From contig CALRJS020000014.1 in NCBI GenBank assembly GCA_943367595.1, forward strand, positions 20,707 through 84,706: a stretch of DNA of 64,000 nt, written 5' to 3'. Each line of letters starts with the position of its first letter. Within the stretch, counting starts at the first letter, position 1. A model generated the notes under the pieces. That model was given only the letters and a program-made list of their open reading frames with translations. It was not told the DNA's origin and made no database searches. This stretch comes from MW101C3 sp943367595 (GTDB taxonomy: Bacteria; Cyanobacteriota; Cyanobacteriia; PCC-6307; Cyanobiaceae). A program made the translations under genes and the position numbers. This document shows positions 7,988 to 16,997 of the stretch, one piece after another.

Positions 7988-8000
7988 CCGCACGCCCCCA

Positions 8001-9695
8001 GTGACACCAGCCCCTGAGGACTCTCCAGCCACGGCGAAAAACCGTCCCAGGATCCTGCTGTTCGCCGACCCCTTGCTGCGCGATGGGCTCAGCCGCCTGC
8101 TGGGCGCGGCCCCCTGCACCGCTGAGATTTTCACCGATCCCGCCGCCTGCAGCCGTGCGCCCCAGCTGCTGATCTGGAGTGTGAGCGCGCCGGTGCAGCC
8201 CGCCAACCTGCTGCGGGAGCTGCAGCGATTGGAAGAGCGCTGGCAGCCCGCCCCGCTGCTGTTGCTGTTGCCCGCGCAGCCGGGTTGCTCCAGCGACTGG
8301 TTGCTGCAACTGCCCGTGGCCGGACTGCTGCAGGACCCCGATCCCGATACCTTGCTGGCGGCTGTGGGCACCCTGCTGGCCGGTGGGCGGGTGGTGGAGC
8401 TTCAGGGCGATGGGGCTCCCGCTGCGGAGGTCACACCGCTGATGGGGCCGATCGGGCTGGGGCAATGGCTGCTTCAGAGCGGCCTGCAGCAGATCGATGC
8501 GGAGCTGCGCCTCTGCCGTCGCCTGCTCACCCCGCCGCCGGACACCTTCCTGCTGCAGTTGATCCTCGAAGGCCGGCTGCGCGAGCTGGCCGCCGCCCGC
8601 TCCTTGCTGCTCTGGCTGTGGGGGCCGCTGGTGCTGGCCTGGGGCGATGCCGAGATCAGCGACGACCGCGGTCTGCCCGACCCTGCGGCCATGGACGACC
8701 TGCCGCAGCCTCCCGCCAGCGGCAGCACGGCGATCACCCTGCGGCAACGCACCGCCGAAGGGGTGTGGAGCGCCATCCGCCAACGGCTCCAGGAGGCCAG
8801 CCTGTCAGGGCCGCTCGATCCGCACGCCGGCACTCTGTTCGCGCTGCAGGGGCTGAGCGTGGAGCGGCGCCGCGACCTGCTGCTCGCCCTGCTGGGCCAG
8901 CTCGATCAATTGCTGCTGCGGCTACGGCAGGAACGGCCGGCCACCGACACGCTGGAGGCCCGCTGGCAGGCGCTGCAGCCGGAACTCCGCCGCCATGCCC
9001 TTCGGCAGGTGGCCGGGGCCTATGTGCGGCTTCCCCTCGATGGCGTGCTGCTGCCGGTGGCCGACCACCTCAGCAGCACCACCGTGCTCACCAGCGACGA
9101 CCCGGAACTGCCCGCCTCCTTGCCGATGCTCAGTGCGCTGATGGGGGGACAACCGCTGCTGGTGGACGGCCGCCTGCTGGCTCCCGATGAACCCACTGCC
9201 CTGCTGCACCTGGAAGCCCTGGTGAGCAACTGGCTGATCCGCACAGCCGAGCTGATCAGCGCCGAGCTGCTGGCCTGCTGCGGCGACTGGCCGGAACTGC
9301 GGCGCTACCTGTTGGTGAATGAGCTGCTGGCCACCCGCAGCCTCGAGCGTCTGCGCAACCAGCTCAACGCCCAGCAGCGCTGGAGCAGCTGGTTCGAGCG
9401 CCCGATCCAGCTCTATGAGAGCCGCCGCCTTCTGTACCGGCTGGAGGCCGGCCGCATCACACCGTTGTTGCTCACCGAGCCCCGCGACCGGGAGCTGCAG
9501 CAGCTGGGCTGGTTGCAGCAGACGGTGACGCTGGCCCTCGAAGCCCGCGATGCCCTGGCACCGCAACTGCAGGCGTTCCTGCGCCAGCTGGGCGATCTGC
9601 TGGTGGTGGTGCTCACGCAGGTGATCGGCCGGGCCATCGGTCTGATCGGCCGGGGCATCCTGCAGGGAATGGGCAAAGGCATCAACCGCTCCTGA
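8001..9695 (+). CDS. Ycf55/DUF3685 family protein
   Basis: A 564-residue protein conserved in cyanobacteria and some algal plastids as Ycf55 (DUF3685). The first 120 residues resemble a response-regulator receiver fold (PRILLFADPLLRDGLSRLL, then LLIWSV and LLLLLPAQPG), but the phospho-acceptor Asp is not evident, so it is probably a non-phosphorylated receiver-like domain. The helical C-terminal two thirds carry the DUF3685 signature region (SWFERPIQLYESRRLLYRL, then a hydrophobic segment with LVVVLTQVIGRAIGLIGRG). Function unknown. Start GTG 8001; no good ATG lies in frame. It is followed 39 bases later by a photosystem I accumulation factor gene. Confidence 0.78.
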   Translation: MTPAPEDSPATAKNRPRILLFADPLLRDGLSRLLGAAPCTAEIFTDPAACSRAPQLLIWSVSAPVQPANLLRELQRLEERWQPAPLLLLLPAQPGCSSDWLLQLPVAGLLQDPDPDTLLAAVGTLLAGGRVVELQGDGAPAAEVTPLMGPIGLGQWLLQSGLQQIDAELRLCRRLLTPPPDTFLLQLILEGRLRELAAARSLLLWLWGPLVLAWGDAEISDDRGLPDPAAMDDLPQPPASGSTAITLRQRTAEGVWSAIRQRLQEASLSGPLDPHAGTLFALQGLSVERRRDLLLALLGQLDQLLLRLRQERPATDTLEARWQALQPELRRHALRQVAGAYVRLPLDGVLLPVADHLSSTTVLTSDDPELPASLPMLSALMGGQPLLVDGRLLAPDEPTALLHLEALVSNWLIRTAELISAELLACCGDWPELRRYLLVNELLATRSLERLRNQLNAQQRWSSWFERPIQLYESRRLLYRLEAGRITPLLLTEPRDRELQQLGWLQQTVTLALEARDALAPQLQAFLRQLGDLLVVVLTQVIGRAIGLIGRGILQGMGKGINRS

Positions 9696-9734
9696 ACAGC
9701 GGCTGGGCCCTGGTCTTTCGCGCTGGGCGTCACA

Positions 9735-10331
9735 ATGACCCCAACCCGCCTCCCGCTTCGGTTGCCGCGCCCTAACGCTTTCTCCTCCCTGATCCGCCGC
9801 AGCCTGGCGCTGCTGGTGGCGCTGTTCCTGATGCTGGCCCCACGGCCGGCCCTGGCCTCGCTCACCACCAACAGCTACGACGGCAACATCTATGCCCTGT
9901 ATGCGGGCAACGGCTCACTGGTGCCGCCCCGCAGCACGTTGGCCCAGGCCCGCGCCGACCATCGGCCTGTCGTGCTGGTGTTCTATCTCGATGACAGCGC
10001 CGACAGCAAGCAGTTCGCGCCGGTGCTCTCGGAGCTGCAGCGTCTGTGGGGCCGCACTGTGGAGCTGATCCCCCTCACCACCGACCCACTGCAGGGCCTG
10101 GCCGATCAGGGTCCTGACGATCCGGTGCACTACTGGAACGGCACGATTCCCCAGGTGGTGGTCTTCGATGGCGACGGCAAGGTGCTGCTCGACGCCAACG
10201 GCCAGGTCAACACCACCACGATCAGCGCCGTGCTCAGCAAGGCCACCGGTCTGGAACCTGCCGGCGGCGAGCGGGCCACCAGCACCCGCAGCTTCAACGA
10301 GCTCAACAGCGAAGTGGTGTCCGGCAGCTGA
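9735..10331 (+). CDS. thylakoid photosystem I accumulation factor, thioredoxin-like fold
   Basis: A 198-residue protein with an N-terminal signal/anchor (RRSLALLVALFLMLAPRPALA, approximately residues 21-41) and a thioredoxin-like domain. Diagnostic stretches are NSYDGNIYALYAGNGSLVPP, VVLVFYLDDSADSKQFAP and IPQVVVFDGDGKVLLD. The redox CxxC of thioredoxins is replaced by DDSADSKQF with no Cys, so it is not a disulfide reductase. I recall cyanobacterial homologues annotated as thylakoid membrane PSI accumulation factors (Synechocystis slr0565 type); that assignment is from memory. Its stop codon overlaps the ATG of fumC, indicating translational coupling. Confidence 0.72.
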   Translation: MTPTRLPLRLPRPNAFSSLIRRSLALLVALFLMLAPRPALASLTTNSYDGNIYALYAGNGSLVPPRSTLAQARADHRPVVLVFYLDDSADSKQFAPVLSELQRLWGRTVELIPLTTDPLQGLADQGPDDPVHYWNGTIPQVVVFDGDGKVLLDANGQVNTTTISAVLSKATGLEPAGGERATSTRSFNELNSEVVSGS

Positions 10332-11707
10332 TGGCCACCCGCACCGAAACCGACAGCCTGGGCCCGGTGGAGGTGCCGACCCAGCACTACTGGGGCGCCC
10401 AGACCCAGCGCTCCCTGCATTTCTTCCCCTTCGGGGAGGCGATGCCGCTGCAGCTGGTGCACGCCTTCGGCCAGCTCAAGGCGGCCTGCGCCGAGGTGAA
10501 CCGCGACCTGGGCAGGCTGCCGGCCGAGCTGGCGGCGCTGATCGTGGCAGCGGCGGAAGAGGTGGCCTCAGGGGCGCTCGATCCGGAATTCCCGCTCAAG
10601 GTCTGGCAGACCGGCTCCGGCACCCAGACGAACATGAACGTCAATGAGGTGATCGCCAACCGGGCGATCGAAGCTGCCGGTGGCACGCTCGGCAGCAAGC
10701 AGCCGGTGCACCCGAACGACCACGTCAACCTGAGCCAGTCGAGCAACGACACCTTTCCCGCCGCGATGCACATCGCCGTGGCGATCGAGCTCGAACGCAC
10801 CCTGTTGCCCGCGGTGGAGGCCCTCAGCGCCACGCTGGCGGCCAAGGCCGAGGCGTACAGCTCCATCATCAAGATCGGCCGCACCCATCTGCAGGATGCG
10901 GTGCCGCTCAGCCTGGGCCAGGAATTCAGCGGCTACGTGGCCCAGCTGCAGCTGGCCGCCGCTGGCCTGCGTCTGCTGCTGCCCCAGGTGCTGGAGCTGG
11001 CGATCGGTGGCACGGCGGTGGGCACCGGCCTCAACGCCCCCAGGGGCTACGGCGAGGCGGTGGCGGCGCGGCTGGCGGAGCGGATCGGCTTGCCCTTCAC
11101 CAGCGCCGCCAACAAATTTCAGGCCCTGGCGGGCCATGAACCGTTGGCTGGCGCCCATGGCGCGCTCACGGTGCTGGCGGGCAGCCTGATGAAGATCGCC
11201 AACGACATCCGCTGGCTGGCCAGCGGCCCCCGCTGCGGGCTGGGGGAACTGGTGCTGCCGGAGAACGAACCGGGATCGAGCATCATGCCTGGCAAGGTGA
11301 ATCCCACCCAGTGCGAGAGCCTCACGATGGTGGCCGTGCAGGTGATGGGCAACAACACGGCCGTTCAGATGGCCGCCAGCCAGGGCAACTTCGAGCTCAA
11401 CGTGTTCAAGCCGCTGATTGCGCTCAACCTGCTCCAGAGCATCGAATTGCTGGCCGGCGGCTGCCACGCCTTCCGTGAACACTGCATCGAAGGGCTCGAG
11501 CCCGACCGTGCCCGCATCGAAACCCTGCTGGATCAGAGCCTGATGCTGGTCACCGCCCTGGCTCCGGCGATCGGCTACGACGGTGCCTGCCGCATCGCCC
11601 GCCACGCCCATGTGCACCGGCTCAGCCTGCGTGAAGCGGCGCTGGTGCTCGGTGAGATCAGCCCTGAAGCGTTTGACACCTGCGTGAACCCCGCGCAGAT
11701 GATCTGA
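10331..11707 (+). CDS. fumC: class II fumarate hydratase
   Basis: FumC interconverts fumarate and malate without an iron-sulfur cluster. Visible signatures are the start region PTQHYWGAQTQRS, GSGTQTNMNVNEV, HPNDHVNLSQSSND and the lyase signature GSSIMPGKVNPTQCE. The 458-residue length is normal for the homotetramer. It overlaps the preceding PSI accumulation gene at the start (TGATG) and is convergent with the PhoH gene, with only 5 bases between the stops. Confidence 0.96.
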   Translation: MATRTETDSLGPVEVPTQHYWGAQTQRSLHFFPFGEAMPLQLVHAFGQLKAACAEVNRDLGRLPAELAALIVAAAEEVASGALDPEFPLKVWQTGSGTQTNMNVNEVIANRAIEAAGGTLGSKQPVHPNDHVNLSQSSNDTFPAAMHIAVAIELERTLLPAVEALSATLAAKAEAYSSIIKIGRTHLQDAVPLSLGQEFSGYVAQLQLAAAGLRLLLPQVLELAIGGTAVGTGLNAPRGYGEAVAARLAERIGLPFTSAANKFQALAGHEPLAGAHGALTVLAGSLMKIANDIRWLASGPRCGLGELVLPENEPGSSIMPGKVNPTQCESLTMVAVQVMGNNTAVQMAASQGNFELNVFKPLIALNLLQSIELLAGGCHAFREHCIEGLEPDRARIETLLDQSLMLVTALAPAIGYDGACRIARHAHVHRLSLREAALVLGEISPEAFDTCVNPAQMI

Positions 11708-11712
11708 ACGGC

Positions 11713-13095
11713 TCAGAGCAGATTCGCTGCCAGCTCCGCCAAAGCGGAGCGTTCTCCTTTCTGCAGGGTCACGTGGCCGGCCAGCTGCTGCCCCTTGAAC
11801 TTCTCCACCAGCCAGGTGAGTCCATTGCTGTCGGCATCCACGTAGGGATTATCGATCTGGTAGGGATCACCGGTGAACACGATCTTGGTGCCTTCGCCCA
11901 CCCGGGTCACGATCGTTTTCACCTCATGGGGGGTGAGGTTCTGGGCTTCATCCACCACCATGAACTGGTTGGGTATCGAGCGGCCGCGGATGTAGCTGAT
12001 CGCCTCCACTTCCAGCAGACCCATGCTCTTGAGATCCAGCCAGTTGTTGCGTGGGCCCCGAGCGCCCCGGGCCGGAGCCTGGCCGGAGTCGTCACTGCCG
12101 AGCAGGTAGTCGAGGTTGTCGACGATCGGTTGCATCCACGGGCCCATCTTTTCCTGCAGGTCACCGGGCAGAAAGCCGATGTCCTTGCCGAGAGGGATCA
12201 CGGGCCTCGTCACCAGCAGGCGCTGGTAGGTGTGGTCATCGGCCACCTGATGCAGACCAGCCGCCAGGGCCAGCAGGGTCTTGCCGGTGCCGGCCTTGCC
12301 CACCAGCGTCACCAGCTGGATCGAGGCATCGAGCAGCAGATCGAGCGCGAAGGTCTGCTCCCGGTTGCGCGCTGACACCCGGCCCAGCTTGGTGCGGGAC
12401 ACCTTGGGCAGGGGCCGCAGCTGGCCGGCAGCGGCGCAGTAGCGCGCCAGCAGGGTGTGGCCGGGCTGGGCCACATCGACCAGGGTCACGCCCTCATTGG
12501 CCTGCAGCGGCGGAGCCTCGGGCGGCAGCGGCGGCAGTTCAGCCACGGCCAGGCTGCCCTCGCGCTGCAATTGCTCCATCTGGGCGGCGTTCACCCACCA
12601 CTCGGCGGTGCCGGGGTAAAGATCGGCGATCGCCACCTTGTCGCTGGTGTAGTCCTGAGCGATCAGACCCACCGCATCGGCCTTGATGCGCAGGTTGGTG
12701 TCCTTGGTCACCAGGATCACGGGCGGCTGGCTGCCCATCACCCCCTGCAGACGTTGCTCCAGCGCCACCGCCAGGATGTTGTTGTCGCCGTTGCCCGATT
12801 TGAGTTCCGGCGGCAACTGGCTGAGTGTTTCGCTGCGGCAGAACACCACCTTCAGCTGGCCGTGGGCGATCGGGTCGATCTCCACCCCCTCCGCCAGGTT
12901 GCCCTTTTCGCGCAGGCCATCGAGCAGTCGCGACACCTGCCGCGCATTGCGGCCCTTCTCGCTGCTGTCGCGTTTGAAGCGATCGATCTCCTCGACCACC
13001 TCAATCGGAATCACGACGTTGTTGTCCTCGAAGCGCACCAGCGCCCGCGGGTCGTGCAGCAGAACGTTCGTATCGAGAACGAAGGTCTTCTTCAT
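11713..13095 (-). CDS. PIN domain-PhoH-like ATPase
   Basis: A two-domain protein of 460 residues. The N-terminal PIN nuclease-like domain starts KKTFVLDTNVLLHDP, with acidic residues at D8 (DTN), E37/E38 and the NGDNNILAVAL segment. The C-terminal PhoH domain has Walker A GKAGTGKT (about 266-273) and Walker B MVVDEAQNLT. This is the PhoH2/YlaK architecture, for which RNase plus ATP-dependent unwinding has been described in other bacteria. ATG 13095 was chosen because the protein then begins directly with the PIN strand; the upstream extension is low-complexity. It is convergent with fumC. Confidence 0.9.
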   Translation of the reverse strand: MKKTFVLDTNVLLHDPRALVRFEDNNVVIPIEVVEEIDRFKRDSSEKGRNARQVSRLLDGLREKGNLAEGVEIDPIAHGQLKVVFCRSETLSQLPPELKSGNGDNNILAVALEQRLQGVMGSQPPVILVTKDTNLRIKADAVGLIAQDYTSDKVAIADLYPGTAEWWVNAAQMEQLQREGSLAVAELPPLPPEAPPLQANEGVTLVDVAQPGHTLLARYCAAAGQLRPLPKVSRTKLGRVSARNREQTFALDLLLDASIQLVTLVGKAGTGKTLLALAAGLHQVADDHTYQRLLVTRPVIPLGKDIGFLPGDLQEKMGPWMQPIVDNLDYLLGSDDSGQAPARGARGPRNNWLDLKSMGLLEVEAISYIRGRSIPNQFMVVDEAQNLTPHEVKTIVTRVGEGTKIVFTGDPYQIDNPYVDADSNGLTWLVEKFKGQQLAGHVTLQKGERSALAELAANLL

Positions 13096-13346
13096 GGCGT
13101 GCCGGCCTCCAGCCGCTCTGGAACCTAGGGCGCGGCTGCTTGACGCGATCAGCGCCGCCACCACCCCTTCGCCCGTACCACTGTGATCAGAGCTTCAGCG
13201 TGGAAGCCGCTAGCCGTGGCCTGATCAGCTCCTGGAGCTGACGATGACGCATGGCCCTCAACTGCATGAAGCGGGCCTTGCCGGCGACCGCTGCGAGTGG
13301 GGCTGGCCGCCGGCACCCTCGCAGCTTCAGCGCTTGCAAGCGTTCC

Positions 13347-15254
13347 TCAGGCTGAAAGGCCGACAGCCGCCTCGGCTGGCACAGCTGCGCTGCGCAGCAG
13401 AACAGCCAGCTCCTGGGGCTCAACGGGTCGCGACAAAAAGAAGCCCTGCACCTCGTCGCAAGCGGCCTCTGCCAGGAAACACATCTGCGCATCAGACTCG
13501 ACACCGAGAGCGACCACCCGCTTGCCCAGGGCGTGGGCAAGCGAGATGACGGCCTGGGTGATCACGACATCGTCATGCTGATCCGGCAGGCCATTGACGA
13601 ACGAGCGGTCGATCTTGAGTGTCTGCGCAGGAAAACGCTTCAGGTAGCTCAACGACGAGTAGCCCGTGCCGAAGCCGTCGATGGCCATGTGCACGCCCAT
13701 CGCATGGAGCTGGTCCATCGAAAGCCGGGCACGGTCCGGGTCCACCATCAACACACATTCCGTGAGTTCGAACTCAAGCGCTCCAGGCTCCAACGCATGC
13801 GCGTTGAGTGCTGTGTGCACGTCTCCTTCCAGGCTGTCGCTCACGAACTGGCGGGCCGACAGGTTGATCGAGCAGCGCGGTGGGTCAAGGTCGCTGTCTC
13901 GCCATGCTCGCAACTGGCGGCAGACTTCGTTGAGCACCCAGAGCCCCATGGGCACAATCAGGTCGCTCTCTACGGCCACCTTGAGGAAGTCAGCAGGCAG
14001 CAACAGGCCGCGGCTTGGATGCTGCCAGCGAACCAGCGCCTCCATGGCACAGATCTGCCGGGTGGTCAGATCAAACCTGGGCTGGTAATGCAGACACAGC
14101 TCATTGCGGTCGATCGCCAGGCGCAGCTCGGCTTCCAGTTCGAAGTGGCGGCTTGCACGTTCAGCCAGTTTGGCTGTGTAGAACTGGACATTGTTCTTCC
14201 CATGGGCCTTGGCTTGGTACATGGCCGTGTCGGCACACTTCAGCAAGGTCGGGGCGTCAACGCCGTCGGATGGAAACTGGCTGATGCCGATGCTGCCGCT
14301 GATCTGCACCGACCGGCCCACCAGCTGCATGGGTTCGGCCAGTGTCTTCAGCAGGCGGCTGGCCAAAGTAGCCAACGTGAACGGATCAGCCACGCCGTCG
14401 AGCAGAACGACAAACTCGTCACCTCCCAGGCGGCCGATCAAGGCGTGGTCGGGCAACAGCTGCTTCAGGCGGCTGGAGACGGTCTTCAGCAGTTCATCGC
14501 CGGCAGCATGACCCAGGGTGTCGTTGACGGCCTTGAAGCGGTCCAGGTCGATGAACAACAGCGAGAACGTGCTGGAGGCCTGCACGGCTTTGTCCAGATT
14601 CTTATCCAGCTGGAGCAGGAACATGCAGCGATTGACCAAGCCGGTGAGGCTGTCGTAGCTGGCAAGTTGCTGAACCTGCCGCTCGGCCAACGTGGGCTGC
14701 GTGACGTCGGAGCCAACACCGCGATAGCCGCGAAAGACAGAGCCGTCGAAGACAGGCTCACCGCTGAGTCGGGCATAGAAGGGTTGCCCATCCGCCTGCA
14801 CCATGCCAAAAACCATGTTCCGGAAGGGCTGTCTTTCAGCGACCAGTGCTTCATACCGGTCGGCTTCTGCCTGTGACGCCGCCGCCAGGTCTGCGACGGC
14901 ACGCTTGCCGGCAAGCAGGGCTTTCAGCTCTGTGCCAGAGCTGCTGAGGTGGTCGGACAGATAGGTGAAGCGCAGACTCTCGTCCTGTTCCCACACCCAG
15001 TCGGCCGAGAGTGAAACCAGACTGGCCAGCCTGGCCTGGCTGGCGGTGAGCTCGGCATTGAGATGCGCCATCTCGCGCGAAGCGATGTCCTGGGAGCGAT
15101 CCAGCACGTAACGGTCCTGATCCGAGTCGGCATAGGCCCGGCTCACACGGTCCAGAAGCTTGCTCAGGGCTGGGATCGCCTCGCCGTGGGCCTGCGGATC
15201 AAGCCCCACCCTGCGCAGCTGTCGGTCGAGCAAGGGGTGCAAGGGATCCGCCAT
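13347..15254 (-). CDS. PAS-GGDEF-EAL protein with degenerate EAL site
   Basis: A 635-residue cyclic-di-GMP protein. A PAS-like domain spans about 80-190 (LSADWVWEQDESLRFTYLS). The diguanylate cyclase domain keeps GGDEF (277-281) and FIDLDRFKAVNDTLGH. The RxxD inhibitory site expected upstream of GGDEF is absent (the region reads LLPDHALIGRL). The EAL domain (about 385-620) keeps EALVRW (405-410), INLSARQF and ELTE, but the metal-binding DDFGTG is DGFGTG (526-531) and AEGVE is ALGVE. Synthase activity is therefore likely and phosphodiesterase activity doubtful. No membrane helix. It follows the FIST gene by 3 bases, so the pair is an operon. Confidence 0.92.
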   Translation of the reverse strand: MADPLHPLLDRQLRRVGLDPQAHGEAIPALSKLLDRVSRAYADSDQDRYVLDRSQDIASREMAHLNAELTASQARLASLVSLSADWVWEQDESLRFTYLSDHLSSSGTELKALLAGKRAVADLAAASQAEADRYEALVAERQPFRNMVFGMVQADGQPFYARLSGEPVFDGSVFRGYRGVGSDVTQPTLAERQVQQLASYDSLTGLVNRCMFLLQLDKNLDKAVQASSTFSLLFIDLDRFKAVNDTLGHAAGDELLKTVSSRLKQLLPDHALIGRLGGDEFVVLLDGVADPFTLATLASRLLKTLAEPMQLVGRSVQISGSIGISQFPSDGVDAPTLLKCADTAMYQAKAHGKNNVQFYTAKLAERASRHFELEAELRLAIDRNELCLHYQPRFDLTTRQICAMEALVRWQHPSRGLLLPADFLKVAVESDLIVPMGLWVLNEVCRQLRAWRDSDLDPPRCSINLSARQFVSDSLEGDVHTALNAHALEPGALEFELTECVLMVDPDRARLSMDQLHAMGVHMAIDGFGTGYSSLSYLKRFPAQTLKIDRSFVNGLPDQHDDVVITQAVISLAHALGKRVVALGVESDAQMCFLAEAACDEVQGFFLSRPVEPQELAVLLRSAAVPAEAAVGLSA

Positions 15255-15257
15255 GCC

Positions 15258-16400
15258 TCACGCCTCGCTGAGGACGGTGACGGTGATCGACTGGTTGTGC
15301 AGGGCGCAGAAACCCCCAGCCGGATGGGGCGAAATCTCGCCGTAGGAATAGAAGCCAATGTGGTTGGAGCCTGCCCGCGCCCCAGACATGACGGCTTCCA
15401 CCTCCTCCTCGGTGCGTTCACCCAGCACCAGGCGCCTGCCGAGGCAGCTGACCGAGATGACCAGCAGCGGCTCCTTACCAGACAGACCAGTGCAGGCCTG
15501 TGTCATGGCCTGGCCTGCGCTGGAAATGAGATCCTCGTAGCTGGTACGCATCAGGCGTGCCTCATGACCCTGCGGTACGTCACCGGCGAAGGTCATCGAG
15601 TGCTGCTGTTCGTCGACGTTGAGGATGGACCGCACAACCGGCTTGTCTGCCTCGCCCGGGCTGCGGATCGACAAGGGAAATAACAGTGCTGTACGGGGCA
15701 AGCCCGAAGACAGCCGGCCTAGATATTCCTTGTAGAGGTCCAGTGCAGGCCGACCATCAAGTTCATGCAGGACATTACCTTCCGAGCGGGTGATGCGGCG
15801 CACGGGCCCGAAGTCGATCCAGCCCCCATCGCAACCGCTTCCCACCTGCAGACGCTCGCCATAGAAGCCAATGGCGCACATGCGGTTCTGGCTGGTTTGC
15901 CCGGCCACCATCACCCAGGTGCTGCCGAAACGGTCGCCATCACCAGCCAGGCCACCGGTGATCGGAATGCCAGCGGGCAGGCCTTGGGAAAGCGCCGCCA
16001 CCAGGGGCGTGCCGTTGATAGCCAAGCCGTGGGTCAGCACAAAAACGGCGCGCAGCCCCTCGTGCGGCAACTGGCTCGCCAGACGCTCTCCGGCTGCACC
16101 CGAGTCGTCGGCCCCATGGCTGTCGGTGACTGCGAGAACGAGTCTGGAATGGTCAAAGCGCGTGACAACAACACCAATGCTGTCGTCGTCGACCAAGGAG
16201 CCCTGAATTTCGCCTGCCGTTGAGCAGCCCACCACAACGGAACGGGGGAAGGCGGCCCGCAGATCCTCGAACGCCTGGCTGTGCGCGTCGTACTGGCGGG
16301 CACCGAAGGCCAGAACCAAGGTGGCGGGGCCATCCCAGTCTGTTGGGAAACTTGTGTTCCAGCCCAGGTCTTCGCGGTAGCTATTCGACTGCATGTCCAT
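15258..16400 (-). CDS. FIST N- and C-domain sensory protein
   Basis: A 380-residue soluble protein with FIST_N (LVLAFGARQYDAH, SVVVGCSTAGEIQG, VFVLTHGLAINGTPL, ITGGLAGDGDRFGSTWV) and FIST_C (RPALDLYKEYLG, ISVSCLGRRLVLGERTEEEV, HIGFYSYGEISPHPAGGFCALHNQS). FIST domains are thought to bind small ligands such as amino acids. Lying immediately upstream of a PAS-GGDEF-EAL gene on the same strand, it is the likely sensory input for cyclic-di-GMP signalling; that coupling is inference from operon structure. A GGAGGG-rich purine stretch near 16497 is on the opposite strand and is not its ribosome binding site. Confidence 0.9.
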   Translation of the reverse strand: MDMQSNSYREDLGWNTSFPTDWDGPATLVLAFGARQYDAHSQAFEDLRAAFPRSVVVGCSTAGEIQGSLVDDDSIGVVVTRFDHSRLVLAVTDSHGADDSGAAGERLASQLPHEGLRAVFVLTHGLAINGTPLVAALSQGLPAGIPITGGLAGDGDRFGSTWVMVAGQTSQNRMCAIGFYGERLQVGSGCDGGWIDFGPVRRITRSEGNVLHELDGRPALDLYKEYLGRLSSGLPRTALLFPLSIRSPGEADKPVVRSILNVDEQQHSMTFAGDVPQGHEARLMRTSYEDLISSAGQAMTQACTGLSGKEPLLVISVSCLGRRLVLGERTEEEVEAVMSGARAGSNHIGFYSYGEISPHPAGGFCALHNQSITVTVLSEA

Positions 16401-16997
16401 GGGCTTTCCGGTTCAGCGACACACGCAACACCCGAACTTCAGCCCGACTCAACGAAACTTGAGCAGGCTGTGTCCGAAGCAGCAGTGTAATCTAAGGAGG
16501 GATTGTTTCTAAGCGAGGCGCCTGTACGCATACTGCGTCTTCAGCCAATTCGCGTCCAAGTTTGTTGAAGAACAATACGCCACATTACAGGCGATGGCGG
16601 CAGATCTCTTGCTGCTGACGTCGTCGGTAACGCCATTTTCCATCTTCCCATGCTCTTCACCGGCAGAAACAGAGCAAGAGGGCCTGGCGGGTCCGCCTTT
16701 CCCAGCTATTACCCATCGCTTGGTGTTTCCGAGGCGTTGCCCATTGCTTCGTCTTTCCCAGGCCCTGCCCGTGCTTCGTCGCGGAACTTGCGCAGGTCTT
16801 CTTCACCTCGACCATGCCGCACACCTGGAGCCCCTGAGGGCTGAGGCTTCCCACGCCAGGCCCGGCGCTCAGGCCCGCGGCCGCGCCAACGGCGCGCCCT
16901 TGGTGCCTGCGCGGGGGAGTTGGGGCCTGCTTGCTTGAGCACTCCGAGGGATTGAAAGCTGACGATCCCGCGCCTGGCTTCAGGGGCAGGCACTGCG
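16401..16997. other. 597-base intergenic region with a 28-bp array
   Basis: Separates the divergent FIST and CofE-like genes, so it must hold both promoters. It contains a purine-rich AAGGAGGGATTG at about 16494 and a three-unit array (listed separately). An open frame from 16594 to 16938 has no protein-like composition. I see no tRNA or conserved RNA. Confidence 0.5.
16703..16786. repeat. tandem array, 28-bp period, three units
   Basis: Three adjacent 28-bp units start at 16703, 16731 and 16759. The shared core in each is CCC(A/G)TxGCTTxGTxTTTCC-like. No spacers separate them, so it is not CRISPR. It lies about 210 bases upstream of the CofE-like gene start. Confidence 0.8.

Noticed and set aside
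13165..13346. Additional gene between the PhoH and GGDEF-EAL genes
   Set aside because: A minus-strand frame (ending at 13187) gives a basic helical end, but it lacks a start outside the GGDEF-EAL gene and is probably chance.
16594..16938. Open frame upstream of the CofE-like gene
   Set aside because: Composition is not protein-like, it spans the 28-bp array, and no family is recognisable.
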